Made by a program: the position numbers and the translations under genes. The notes beneath the pieces were generated by a model. It did no database searches and was not told the DNA's origin. It saw nothing but the letters and a program-made list of their open reading frames with translations. Of a DNA stretch of 64,000 bases, positions 35,301 through 37,438 are shown in pieces. Source of the DNA: Cordylochernes scorpioides (Eukaryota; Arthropoda; Arachnida; Pseudoscorpiones; Chernetidae); contig CP092877.1 of NCBI GenBank assembly GCA_030710605.1, positions 39,912,406 through 39,976,405 of the forward strand. Direction: 5' to 3'. Within the stretch, counting starts at the first letter, position 1. Every line of letters starts with the position of its first letter.

Positions 35301-36710
35301 GAGTTCATGCTCCTCGAGCTGTTTTATGATGAGCAGCGGCCTCTCCCAAAGGTCCTGTTTAGTGCATGTTCTATATGCATGTTCTTTATTGAAGACACAT
35401 GAGATAGCCAAATGTGAACAAAATTGCCTTTGTCTCCTTAAAAAAAAAGATAATGGTGACATCAAAGACTTTCCACTTCCTTAAGATTTTGTCTTTGAAT
35501 GATATTCTAAGAAACATATTTCAAAATAGTGATTACAAATTTTTTAAAAGCTATATATATTATAGATGAAGAAGTACTTCTTCACTTATTTTTCGTCTAT
35601 AGACTTTGTGGATTTCATTTTTCTATTTGATATACATGAATATATAGTAGAGTGTGTTCTAATCTCTCTGGAAGGTAGTCTCTTATCACAGACTCTGTCA
35701 GGCCAAGTCATGGGAGACTACTGCATGCTAAATTTATTTTCTCTAATCATAATTTAGAGCCCAATTGGCATGGTTCAACATAGATAAAAGATCTGAATAC
35801 AGATGGTGTTCCCAAGTTTGAATCCTTAAGGCTTAGGTTTAAATGGGTGCATCTATACTACAAGGTTTTTTAATTATTATTATCCCGAGTTCATGTGGTA
35901 CAGGCCATGATAATTATGGTGGGTAGAAGTTGATGACTACTTTTACTGTAAGTGCACCACATGTCTACACATGTGTGAGAAGCAGTTCGACTTTGCACTT
36001 ACAAATGTGCCATAGCCCCGTTTGATTACTTGCACTCGCTGGTGGGGTTGGACTTTTGTAAGAATTGGGGGCTAATGAGGCATTCATTTTTTCAATTAGA
36101 AAAAAAGTGCCCAATGTGGGATTCGATCCGGGGTCATAGCGGTCAATAACCAATGGTTTAGACCATAATTCCACTGACCCCCATACTACAAGGTAATAAG
36201 ACCAAATGTGTTTCGCTAATAGCATTTTTACCATCACCAGACTGAATTGTGCCTTATCAGGTGCATCTATTGTAAAACATGACAATACCCCACTGTTGTG
36301 GTGAACAACAAATCAATTTCAAAAGAGAGAGAGAAGAGAAGTGAGAGAAGAGACATTAAAGATGAAAACAACAACAAAATATACCACTCTTGCTCAAAAT
36401 GTAGCTTGGCACCTGCAGCTCCAGAACACATTTTGGCTTGCATTAGATGTACTAAACAGGACATTTGCGAGAGGCCGCTGCTAATCATAAAACAGCTTGA
36501 GAAGCATGGACTCATGGAAGTCGTGTAATCTTTACACAAGGGGATAAGAAACAACAACAAACTATATATTGTAGTGACCAACACTGACCTTGTGTGTGCA
36601 GACAACTCAGCAACAAGCTCGATTCCATGCCCATATCTCAGAAGAGGAAAGAAGCCCTACGCAAGCGACTTGAAGAACTCTTCTTATCCCATTCTAAACA
36701 GGAAGCCTAA
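11190..36710 (+). CDS. PDCD11 (RRP5): RRP5/PDCD11 homologue, S1- and HAT-repeat rRNA-processing factor (gene span, ten coding exons)
   Basis: RRP5 is a nucleolar protein needed for processing of pre-rRNA to both small and large subunits; its N-terminal S1 repeats bind RNA and its C-terminal HAT/TPR repeats bind assembly partners. Here the first codons read MQEEIFPRGG, the FPRGG signature of RRP5 N termini. A lysine-rich stretch follows, then many S1-type beta-barrel segments in exons 2-4, an acidic/lysine linker in exons 5-7, and HAT repeats in exons 8-10. Exons: 11190-11393, 14488-14796, 21859-22953, 23463-24604, 27118-27210, 29002-29073, 30114-30176, 33133-33710, 34415-34580, 36602-36710. 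All junctions are GT-AG and phase-consistent, giving 3831 nt (about 1276 aa). That is shorter than the roughly 1700-1870 aa usual for the family, so some S1 repeats appear to be missing. The exon structure is inferred from reading frame and homology, without transcripts. Confidence 0.9.
11424..12900 (-). mobile_element. Tc1-like DNA transposon in RRP5 intron 1
   Basis: 1477 bp with TIRs of about 27 bp (CACTGGTGTCCAAAAAATAA at the left, its complement at the right) and TA duplications on both sides. It carries one transposase frame on the minus strand, opposite to the host gene. Confidence 0.93.
11637..12668 (-). CDS. Tc1 family transposase, full length but lacking the catalytic glutamate
   Basis: 343 codons, uninterrupted. 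N-terminal paired-like helix-turn-helix (AKWLNVNKSVVSKIW) with a GRKRK hook, then the DDE domain. The first Asp is in VLFSDESRFSL and the second in SMDDNARPHRA. The third catalytic residue should be Glu in the family motif SPDLNPIEHVWD, but here it is Val (SPDLNPIVHVWD, around residue 280). One base change (GAG to GTG) explains this. The protein should bind DNA but not cut it. Length is normal for Tc1 transposases. Confidence 0.93.
   Translation of the reverse strand: MSLRKILADDLKWRALGRMKAGHSQVEIAKWLNVNKSVVSKIWKQFIETGTIKRKEGSGRKRKTAISEDRYLVVTANRHREMTAIQLSNELSSATGTRISRQTVYRRLHEGALYARRPMVCIPLTSAQRRARLNWCLEHHAWPRDQWANVLFSDESRFSLNTDSRRVFIWREPGTRYHPSNIREIDSFRGGSLLVWAGISSSRRTPLHIFSGGTLTAQRYRDEILEPYLRPYRDQIGHNLISMDDNARPHRARLVNEYLQSENIRRMDWPVRSPDLNPIVHVWDALGRCIGARHPSPRTLVDLRTALLEEWGLLPLDLLQSLVNSMRARCETLIAVRGDHTPY
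12915..13236 (+). mobile_element. SINE-like repeat with tRNA-related head
   Basis: Begins with a tRNA-like stretch (GGTGGAAGGATGGTCTAAAC, then a degenerate box B) and ends in an (AAT)n tail at about 13212-13232. The body, including CACATGTGTAGAC and ATGATTATCATG, recurs at 24655, 30308, 31800, 35870, 47252 and 50632. A better box B (GGATCAAATCC) is seen in the minus-strand copy at 30308-30614. tRNA identity is not resolved. Confidence 0.6.
13338..13492. repeat. Family A fold-back element, collapsed copy
   Basis: Outer end GATAAGGCACAATTTGGATT and inner GTGTGACGTCTTAGTGACAACG match the left arm of the family, but the centre with the CTGA boxes is missing, leaving a short palindrome around AACGTT. 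Confidence 0.65.
13581..13887 (+). repeat. Minisatellite of 15-17 bp units in RRP5 intron 1
   Basis: About 20 head-to-tail units alternating CACTTGGAGCTATAC, ATTGGAGCTATATAC and CACTTGGAGCTATATAC. It gives long repetitive open frames in several phases (LELYIGAIYH), which are a by-product and not evidence of coding. Confidence 0.95.
13944..14198. mobile_element. piggyBac-like MITE
   Basis: 255 bp between two TTAA sites (13940-13943, 14199-14202), with short inverted ends CCCTTTAAGCACC and GGCACCTAAAGGG. TTAA targets and CCCTTT-type ends fit piggyBac. No coding capacity. Confidence 0.6.
14306..14426. mobile_element. pogo-like MITE, left end missing
   Basis: Matches the 157-165 bp MITE family from the ACCTAGTTGCAGAGCCAAAG segment to the right end GGAGGTTCTATTG, but has lost the left terminus. 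It lies just before RRP5 exon 2. Confidence 0.65.
14488..14796 (+). CDS. PDCD11 (RRP5): RRP5 exon 2 (first S1 repeat)
   Basis: 103 codons, phase 0 at both ends. It begins NLSVGSLVLG and continues with LRLSLPNGLSGSV, the pattern of the first RRP5 S1 domain. The acceptor is preceded by a (TG)n tract ending in CAG; the donor is GTAAGT at 14797. Two closer AGs upstream would break the frame, so this start was chosen by phase and homology. Confidence 0.88.
14866..15190. repeat. Fold-back element in RRP5 intron 2
   Basis: Arms of about 140 bp: GTAGAACGACATTTGAAAATT at the left pairs with AATTTTCAAATATCGTTCTAC at the right, and the arms meet around 15030. Arms are roughly 90% complementary by eye. 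No coding sequence. Confidence 0.75.
15402..15562. mobile_element. pogo-like MITE, second family
   Basis: CAGTTAAACCTGTCTAGAGCG ... GCGCTATAGACAGGTTTAACTG, flanked by TA. A related copy lies at 29443-29606. The terminal CAGTTRAACC pattern is shared with pogo/Tigger elements. Confidence 0.72.
16022..16178. mobile_element. pogo-like MITE, main family, copy 1
   Basis: 157 bp, CAGTAGAACCTCCCTG ... GGAGGTTCTACTG, TA on both sides. Internal GTGTCCTTTA and GAGTTGCTAAATA are shared by all copies. Confidence 0.8.
16420..16755 (+). repeat. 5' LTR of the BEL/Pao element
   Basis: 336 bp, TGTTGGATCC...CCACGAACA; same as 21175-21510 by eye, including the (CT)n stretch. Confidence 0.92.
16759..16777 (+). 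promoter_or_regulatory. Probable tRNA primer-binding site of the BEL/Pao element
   Basis: TGGTCCCTCATCGAGCCGG, three bases inside the 5' LTR. It begins with the TGG complementary to a tRNA CCA end. TCGAGCCGG fits a tRNA arm ending CCGGCTCGA (tyrosine-like), with several mismatches elsewhere; the tRNA assignment is tentative. Confidence 0.55.
16835..21046 (+). CDS. BEL/Pao Gag-PR-RNaseH polyprotein without RT palm or integrase core
   Basis: 1403 codons, no stop. Residues about 110-290: BEL/Pao gag region with LPIFNGDSANWLSFREIF. Residues 315-385: cysteine/histidine knuckles (CILCHQIHKLNDCH, CQNCLRANHEISKC, CKNCKQNH). Residues about 420-590: retropepsin-like domain with ALVDNGSQISLIS and LILGADTF. 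At 655-760, where the RT palm should begin, there is a run of SKSEDN/SKSEEN repeats and a Ser/Pro/Lys-rich linker. Residues 800-960: Pao RNase H (FCDASLNAYSAVF, WTDSQICIDWI, NPADCASRG). Residues 1085-1130: start of the integrase zinc-binding region (LLRVGGRLKYS). The integrase core is absent, replaced by about 270 acidic residues. The two losses are clean and in frame, so the ORF may be maintained as a nonautonomous element. Confidence 0.88.
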   Translation: MPKSEVKIRHKFNFIIQEIKDLESENKAIVESKNIHGLKLFQQEVNERKISLNQVINTLLESELDDTQYDDYSKAKKDIFNMLVSIEEALSLIETKENTHSDKQLPESNVNLPKINLPIFNGDSANWLSFREIFNSTINSNQTLTEIQKFQYLNASVKGPAEKLIRGFPISDKNYQQAWDTLCNRFINRRELAFSQINKIFSIRPLKSISAGSLYEILDVCNEGIRNLSVLGLEKNTLTDLILINFFEKRIGEALRKEWELTLQNEEYPTFENFVNFLEKHARSLQGMRIPLFQEQKTSSKNIMAHGLYVNKGQNCILCHQIHKLNDCHRFINLPLPKKWELVKKHKLCQNCLRANHEISKCLITSRCKNCKQNHHTLLHEYNSEPSIPQPTTSQEMLISTNTICNAMPLETETNILLSTALIKVKAKDGSFVLCRALVDNGSQISLISEQCCHKLGLEKRKNSYTLKGVGDIVVNRTTSQVEIEFTPHHNDQLFSARAFVVGRVTADLPNFQIQSADFPHLENLLLADPEFYVTKPIDLILGADTFVEIILGHKTDLKHHPIALNTKLGWLVSGRIHSTIKSNTSVINHCTTELDSSIRKFWELEDVPISKAQLGTKNACEILFKSNLKGDIEGRYSVNLPFKSTPNLGDSRSQALEKGLQENPSKSEDNSSKSEENLSRSEDNPSKSEEIPSKSKKSRISKLTPQITSKQNQLLPSESSQPSTPEQPLASQSSEPLSSKKETSIIPKIKPPPYYRRKRQLPAEKTSWDEPIESDIKSNWNKFQTQLSCLKEIKIPRYLNSSSSEIEELQLHGFCDASLNAYSAVFYLKTRFKNQKIKINLITSKTKVAPLKTITIPRLELSAALLLAQLNQVILESFPFQPDKTFLWTDSQICIDWIRSDASRWKAFVSNRVSSIQNLTQITDWFHVSSQDNPADCASRGIMPQDLVNHRIWWRGPIWLQENNVRYIPSSPTQVNLNIIQEEVGEGQVLDQTTLIQNSETMLNLEFIVRYSTMTKLIRITAWCWRFYYNCLLFDPIRQKGPLTTRELTKAIQVLVKSIQQVEFCTEIKLLKSNKQLPLSNKLTSLNPFLDTQGLLRVGGRLKYSYLNENQKFPLLQPKSPRQESLIKNLLTENADIPEAIDENQEDSSNLETTFVIEDEESNKDIETPKIEISEVSVIDKSEGKYSKEPVVSVEALDKKELCHDDSAHLNVVEADLNRPKEATSGIINVYTEANESSSKEKVVPVEIVDTSTKDYLQSGEKAKLSRWKPIDSLCLEDVKESEDDDENYSSSAYIEWPEILKKEVLRPEALEKAVNLEDFEKAAESRQLSKEHLEESTEQGSCIKAESKPWEDPIESDLAAAESDNPAVPEKELANESENLIQDSPQSDTQRWKLIPLPFKQ
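21175..21510 (+). repeat. 3' LTR of the BEL/Pao element
   Basis: 336 bp, preceded by the purine tract GCCGGGGGAGTA and followed by the target duplication ATTAG. Confidence 0.92.
21656..21814. mobile_element. pogo-like MITE, main family, copy 2
   Basis: 159 bp, TA-flanked, CAGTAGAACCTCCCTG ... GGAGGTTCTACTG. Its right end is 45 bp from RRP5 exon 3 and overlaps the region that supplies the acceptor tract. Confidence 0.8.
21859..22953 (+). CDS. PDCD11 (RRP5): RRP5 exon 3 (S1 repeats)
   Basis: 365 codons, phase 0 to phase 0. It starts SIMVAVQSAEDHGYVLETG, matching the S1 repeat with 'EDHGY' seen in RRP5 proteins. About four S1-like units follow, with phrases such as VGKKVQGTVLYI and IKAGDHFKGVRVEE. 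The acceptor TGTGTGCAG at 21858 keeps frame; an AG at 21832 has a better pyrimidine tract but would shift the frame. The donor is GTGAGT at 22954. The exon is visibly GC-richer than the flanking introns. Confidence 0.88.
23463..24604 (+). CDS. PDCD11 (RRP5): RRP5 exon 4 (S1 repeats)
   Basis: 380 codons plus two bases (phase 2 end). It has several further S1-type units (IVGQFVRFTVLACD, LSVGQVLPGVVRG, GHIVSVTVDSL, KEGQVIKCQALTI). The acceptor is TTCACAG at 23462 and the donor GTGAGT at 24605. No stop or frameshift is seen over 1.1 kb, which indicates a live gene. The 508-bp intron before it is T-rich and holds nothing recognisable. Confidence 0.88.
24655..25035 (+). mobile_element. SINE-like fragments, split by about 240 bp
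   Basis: 24655-24742 (AAGTGCAAAGTCAAACTGC ... CTACTTCTACCCACTC) and 24980-25035 (CTACCCACTATGATTATCAT ... GGGATAAGC plus poly-A) are consecutive parts of the SINE body. The intervening sequence is unrelated and contains CCAAATTCCTGGAGCACAG, a fragment shared with the duplicated segment. Confidence 0.55.
25310..25669 (+). pseudogene. LINE 3' end (C-terminal tail), copy 1
   Basis: Open for 99 codons. It encodes the tail found after RNase H in I/Jockey-like LINEs, with CQKCSLAPAAPEHILACI (C-x2-C...H...C knuckle), and ends GGGGATAAGAAACAACAAC, a (CAA)n-type tail. 5' truncated, as usual for LINE insertions. Four related copies are at 26403-26776, 35247-35365 (minus), 36355-36557 and 36886-37066. 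Confidence 0.7.
25982..26163. mobile_element. pogo-like MITE, third family
   Basis: Starts CAGTAGAGTCTCCTATAAG after TA and ends CTATTTCTACTG. Inverted internal pieces (AAGAGGCC / GGTCTCTCATTAG) support a TIR element. The right target site is not clean. Confidence 0.5.
26178..26337. mobile_element. pogo-like MITE, main family, copy 3
   Basis: 160 bp, TA-flanked, in the opposite orientation to copies 1 and 2 (GCAATTAGGTGTCCTTTACAG near its right end). Confidence 0.8.
26403..26776 (+). pseudogene. LINE 3' end, copy 2
   Basis: Same LINE tail as 25310-25669 with internal deletions (the CQKCSL segment is shortened to ...CCCCACTAGCCCTGCTCC) and the same 3' end GGGGATAAGTAACAACAA. Confidence 0.6.
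26781..27055. repeat. Family A fold-back element with two hammerhead-like motifs
   Basis: Left arm AAGGTAATAAGACCAAATCC ... GACGTTTCGGTAAC; right arm is the reverse complement, ending CAAATTGTGCCTTGTC. Each arm carries CTGAAGA, a GGTAAC/GTTACC hairpin and a GAAAC-like box, diverging from a central spacer of about 80 bp. It lies 60 bp before RRP5 exon 5. Confidence 0.75.
26820..26853 (-). ncRNA. Hammerhead-like motif, family A
   Basis: Minus strand: CTGAAGA, T, then the GGTAAC/GTTACC stem with loop AACGCT, GAAAC, GTC and ACACAC. CUGANGA, GAAA and a GUC cleavage triplet are all present in order, and stem I can form from TGT/ACA. One unpaired U lies between A9 and stem II, which departs from the canonical fold. 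Confidence 0.5.
27118..27210 (+). CDS. PDCD11 (RRP5): RRP5 exon 5 (end of S1 region)
   Basis: Thirty-one codons from split codon AG|G. It reads VADSYVVGVLKQHD and then a charged helix RIKAQKEAEVA. Acceptor CTGTGCAG at 27117; donor GTAAGT at 27211. Phase 2 in and phase 2 out, matching exons 4 and 6. Confidence 0.8.
27520..28361 (-). mobile_element. Nonautonomous Helitron carrying one tRNA-Gly(GCC)
   Basis: 842 bp on the minus strand. It starts TCTACTTATATATTTGCC (5' TC) and ends in the hairpin CCCGGGCGTTGCCCGGG, nine bases, then CTAG. The host bases are A before and T after with no target duplication, as for Helitrons. It contains a tRNA-Gly copy, modules of GGCGCCAATTTATAATTG and an internal copy of the terminal hairpin. 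No Rep/helicase gene. It sits in RRP5 intron 5. Confidence 0.88.
28221..28291 (-). tRNA. tRNA-Gly(GCC) copy inside a Helitron
   Basis: 71 nt that folds as tRNA-Gly with anticodon GCC (CTGCCAC loop), box A TGGTTCAGTGG and box B GGTTCGATTCC. The only defect is at the acceptor stem: base 1 is C, facing C72. A poly-T run directly after it could end Pol III transcription. It may be a transcribed gene or only a captured promoter. Confidence 0.75.
28548..28675. repeat. Small fold-back element
   Basis: AAAAGTATCTCCTTATCG ... GATAGATGGC pairs with the right half ending CGATAAGGAGATGCC. Arms are about 55 bp. A related single arm with GTTACTGATGG...GCGCCATCT is near 15950-16000. Confidence 0.6.
28719..28878. 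mobile_element. pogo-like MITE, main family, copy 4
   Basis: 160 bp, CAGTTGAACCTTCCTG ... GGAGGTTCTACTG, TA on both sides. Confidence 0.78.
29002..29073 (+). CDS. PDCD11 (RRP5): RRP5 exon 6 (basic/acidic linker)
   Basis: Short exon reading LKKKKRKVS then IDEEEEQDVIEVQ, part of the charged linker between the S1 and HAT regions. The KKKKRK run is a plausible nuclear localisation signal. Acceptor TGTCCAG at 29001; donor GTAAGA at 29074; phase 2 kept. Confidence 0.8.
29443..29606. mobile_element. pogo-like MITE, second family, copy 2
   Basis: TAGTTAAACCTGTCTATAGCG ... TATAGACAGGTTTACCTG, TA-flanked; same family as 15402-15562. Confidence 0.68.
29712..29905. repeat. Family A fold-back element with hammerhead-like motifs
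   Basis: Arms AAGAAAATAAGACCTAATCC / GGATTTAGGTCTTATTTTCTT with divergent CTGATGA motifs. The minus-strand motif is 29751-29784 and the plus-strand one starts 29804. The plus copy reads GAAACATT where GAAACGTC is expected. Confidence 0.72.
30114..30176 (+). CDS. PDCD11 (RRP5): RRP5 exon 7 (charged linker)
   Basis: Short linker exon, PPKKKLKEDNPEKEEKVTAK, with acceptor GCTTGCAG at 30113 and donor GTGAGT at 30177. Phase 2 on both sides. It is identified by position, phase and lysine/glutamate composition rather than by conserved sequence. Confidence 0.72.
30308..30614 (-). mobile_element. SINE-like repeat, tRNA-related head at the right
   Basis: Minus strand begins GGGGGTCGGTAGAAGGATGG, with box-B-like GGATCAAATCC, then the family body and CATGTACTAGGG, then A-rich sequence. 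Same family as 12915-13236 and 35870-36182. Confidence 0.62.
30999..31740 (+). mobile_element. Nonautonomous Helitron, second family
   Basis: 742 bp, starts TCTTATTATTAAAGCGC after host A and ends CTAG before host T. The terminator hairpin AGCGC...GCGCT ends seven bases before CTAG. No target duplication. AT-rich interior with two AGCTCGACGTTA repeats; no coding sequence. In RRP5 intron 7. Confidence 0.7.
31800..31905 (-). mobile_element. SINE-like fragment
   Basis: 3' half of the SINE family (CTTATCCCTAGTACACGTGG ... CACATGTGAAAAGC); the tRNA-related head is absent. Confidence 0.55.
31990..32160 (+). repeat. Family B repeat with hammerhead-like head (motif 31993-32034)
   Basis: Head: stem I ATCATG/CATGGT, CTGATGA, stem II GGAC/GCCC (one mismatch), AAAA for GAAA, and a GUA cleavage triplet. 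Tail GGTTGGCTTTTTTTGATTTG ... CACTAGATGACGCTCTGCC is shared with 43475-43665 and in part with 266-380. Confidence 0.6.
32165..32322. mobile_element. pogo-like MITE, main family, copy 5
   Basis: 158 bp, CAGTAAAACCTCCATG ... GAGGTTCTATTG, TA-flanked, reverse orientation. Confidence 0.76.
32578..32798. repeat. Family A fold-back element, best-preserved copy
   Basis: Arms of about 95 bp meeting at a spacer of a few tens of bases. The left motif on the minus strand (32617-32650) and the right motif on the plus strand (32688-32721) both read CTGATGA ... GAAACGTC. The stem II hairpin of the plus copy is GGTGAC/GTTGCC, held by two wobble pairs. Confidence 0.75.
32688..32721 (+). ncRNA. Hammerhead-like motif, family A, intact boxes
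   Basis: CTGATGA, T, GGTGAC-AATGTT-GTTGCC hairpin, GAAA, C-G-T-C, followed by ACACAC. The core boxes and the GUC triplet match the hammerhead consensus. The palindromic ACGT would give a stronger stem III in a dimer. The single extra U before stem II is the main deviation. Confidence 0.5.
32836..32994. mobile_element. pogo-like MITE, main family, copy 6
   Basis: 159 bp, CAGTAAAACCTCTCTG ... GGAGGTTCTACTG, TA-flanked; 138 bp upstream of RRP5 exon 8. Confidence 0.78.
33133..33710 (+). CDS. PDCD11 (RRP5): RRP5 exon 8 (start of HAT repeats)
   Basis: 192 codons. It opens SEKSAAPSSWAEDLAHLLQIPD, which resembles the segment just before the HAT repeats of RRP5, then an acidic run (EEEDEMEEEEEIPEE), then HAT-type helical pairs such as LDLWLALVNLELL and KQAWLQVIQYYMSNGDLEAAR. 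Acceptor CATGCAG at 33132; donor GTAAGT at 33711; phase 1 end. Confidence 0.87.
33914..34080. repeat. Family A fold-back element, shortened
   Basis: Same arms (ACAAGGTAATAAAACC / GGTTTTATTACCTTGTG), with the spacer and part of one arm deleted so that only the minus-strand motif (33955-33988: CTGAAGA ... GAAACGTC) keeps all its boxes. Confidence 0.72.
34415..34580 (+). CDS. PDCD11 (RRP5): RRP5 exon 9 (HAT repeats)
   Basis: Completes the split codon T|AT and reads YVEVVTKMGQLEFQYGDPEQ, the best-conserved HAT repeat of the family, followed by ADVANLYMQLLAKHG. Acceptor ATGTCCAG at 34414; donor GTAAAT at 34581, slightly off consensus. Confidence 0.87.
34632..34791. mobile_element. pogo-like MITE, main family, copy 7
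   Basis: 160 bp, TA-flanked, reverse orientation, 50 bp after RRP5 exon 9. Confidence 0.8.
34933..35202. mobile_element. MITE with TATCCCCCGATTTACACGG termini
   Basis: Left end TATCCCCCGATTTACACGG and right end CCGTGTAAATCGGGGGATA are exact inverted repeats. A third copy of the right-end motif lies at about 34970-34990, forming a local hairpin at the left. No coding sequence. Confidence 0.65.
35247..35365 (-). pseudogene. LINE 3' end, copy 3
   Basis: Reverse complement of the LINE tail: starts TTGTTGTTGTTTCTTATCCCC at the left and runs to GGTCCTGTTTAGTGC. Heavily 5' truncated. Confidence 0.6.
35870..36182 (-). mobile_element. SINE-like repeat
   Basis: Minus-strand copy with head at the right end (GTCAGTGGAATTATGGTCTA) and body as in 30308-30614. 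Confidence 0.6.
36188..36262. repeat. Family A remnant
   Basis: ACAAGGTAATAAGACCAAAT ... GAATTGTGCCTTATC: outer ends of the family with most of the interior lost. Confidence 0.5.
36355..36557 (+). pseudogene. LINE 3' end, copy 4
   Basis: Encodes CSKCSLAPAAPEHILACI and ends GGGGATAAGAAACAACAAC, 45 bp before RRP5 exon 10. Confidence 0.65.
36602..36710 (+). CDS. PDCD11 (RRP5): RRP5 exon 10 (C terminus, stop)
   Basis: Completes the AA|A codon and reads QLSNKLDSMPISQKRKEALRKRL..., aligning with the last HAT helix of RRP5. The stop TAA is at 36708-36710. Acceptor TGTGTGCAG at 36601. A poly(A) signal follows 63 bp downstream. Confidence 0.83.
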
Positions 36711-36772
36711 TTGATCAGGTTGGGTAAAACACTCACTATTTGTAAATATGTCTTTACATCCTATTTGTTATT

Positions 36773-36778
36773 AATAAA
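36773..36778 (+). promoter_or_regulatory. Probable RRP5 poly(A) signal
   Basis: AATAAA, 63 bases after the RRP5 stop codon, followed within 30 bases by T-rich and GT-containing sequence. This is the first canonical signal after the stop. No transcript end is available to confirm it. Confidence 0.55.
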
Positions 36779-36885
36779 ATTGCTATTGTTTTATTAAATT
36801 AACTCTTTTTGTTGTTAACCCAAAGAGAGATGGAAAGGTTTAATTAATAAGTTATATTCAAATTATAGTACTTGTTACTACTATG

Positions 36886-37066
36886 CAATATATCCCACTT
36901 GCCCAAAATGTAGCTTGGCACCTGCAGCTTCAGAACACATTTTGGCTTGCATTAGACACACTAAACAGGACCTTTGGGAGAGGCCACTGCTTATCATAAA
37001 ATAGCTCGAGGAGCATGAACTCATGGAATTTGTGTAATCTTTACACAAGGGGATAAGAAACAACAA
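36886..37066 (+). pseudogene. LINE 3' end, copy 5
   Basis: Same tail as copy 4 with point changes and end GGGGATAAGAAACAACAAA, immediately downstream of the RRP5 3' end. Confidence 0.62.
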
Positions 37067-37278
37067 ACTTATAATCTTGGAGATTGGCATACTAGACAAA
37101 TGCCTATTATACTAACGAATCTAGTTCTATAGCCAGTCTTATTGATTTATCTTAATGATAATATCATTGTCATCATCATTATTATCGATGTAATCTTAGA
37201 GAGGAGGTTATAGTACTTGCCATACTAGACAAATGCCTGTTCTACAAACGAATATAGTACTATTGCCATTCGAAAATA

Positions 37279-37438
37279 CAGTAGTACCTTCCTGTAAATG
37301 ACACTTAATTGCAAAGCCAAACTGTCCCTTAGGGAGAGGTGTCCTCTTACTGGTGAGTTGCTAAATAGCAAAAATGGTAATTTTACAAATGAAAACTGTT
37401 CTTTGTAGAGAGGTGTCCACTAAAGGGAGGTTCTACTG
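37279..37438. mobile_element. pogo-like MITE, main family, copy 8
   Basis: 160 bp, CAGTAGTACCTTCCTG ... GGAGGTTCTACTG, TA-flanked, outside the RRP5 gene. Confidence 0.78.
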
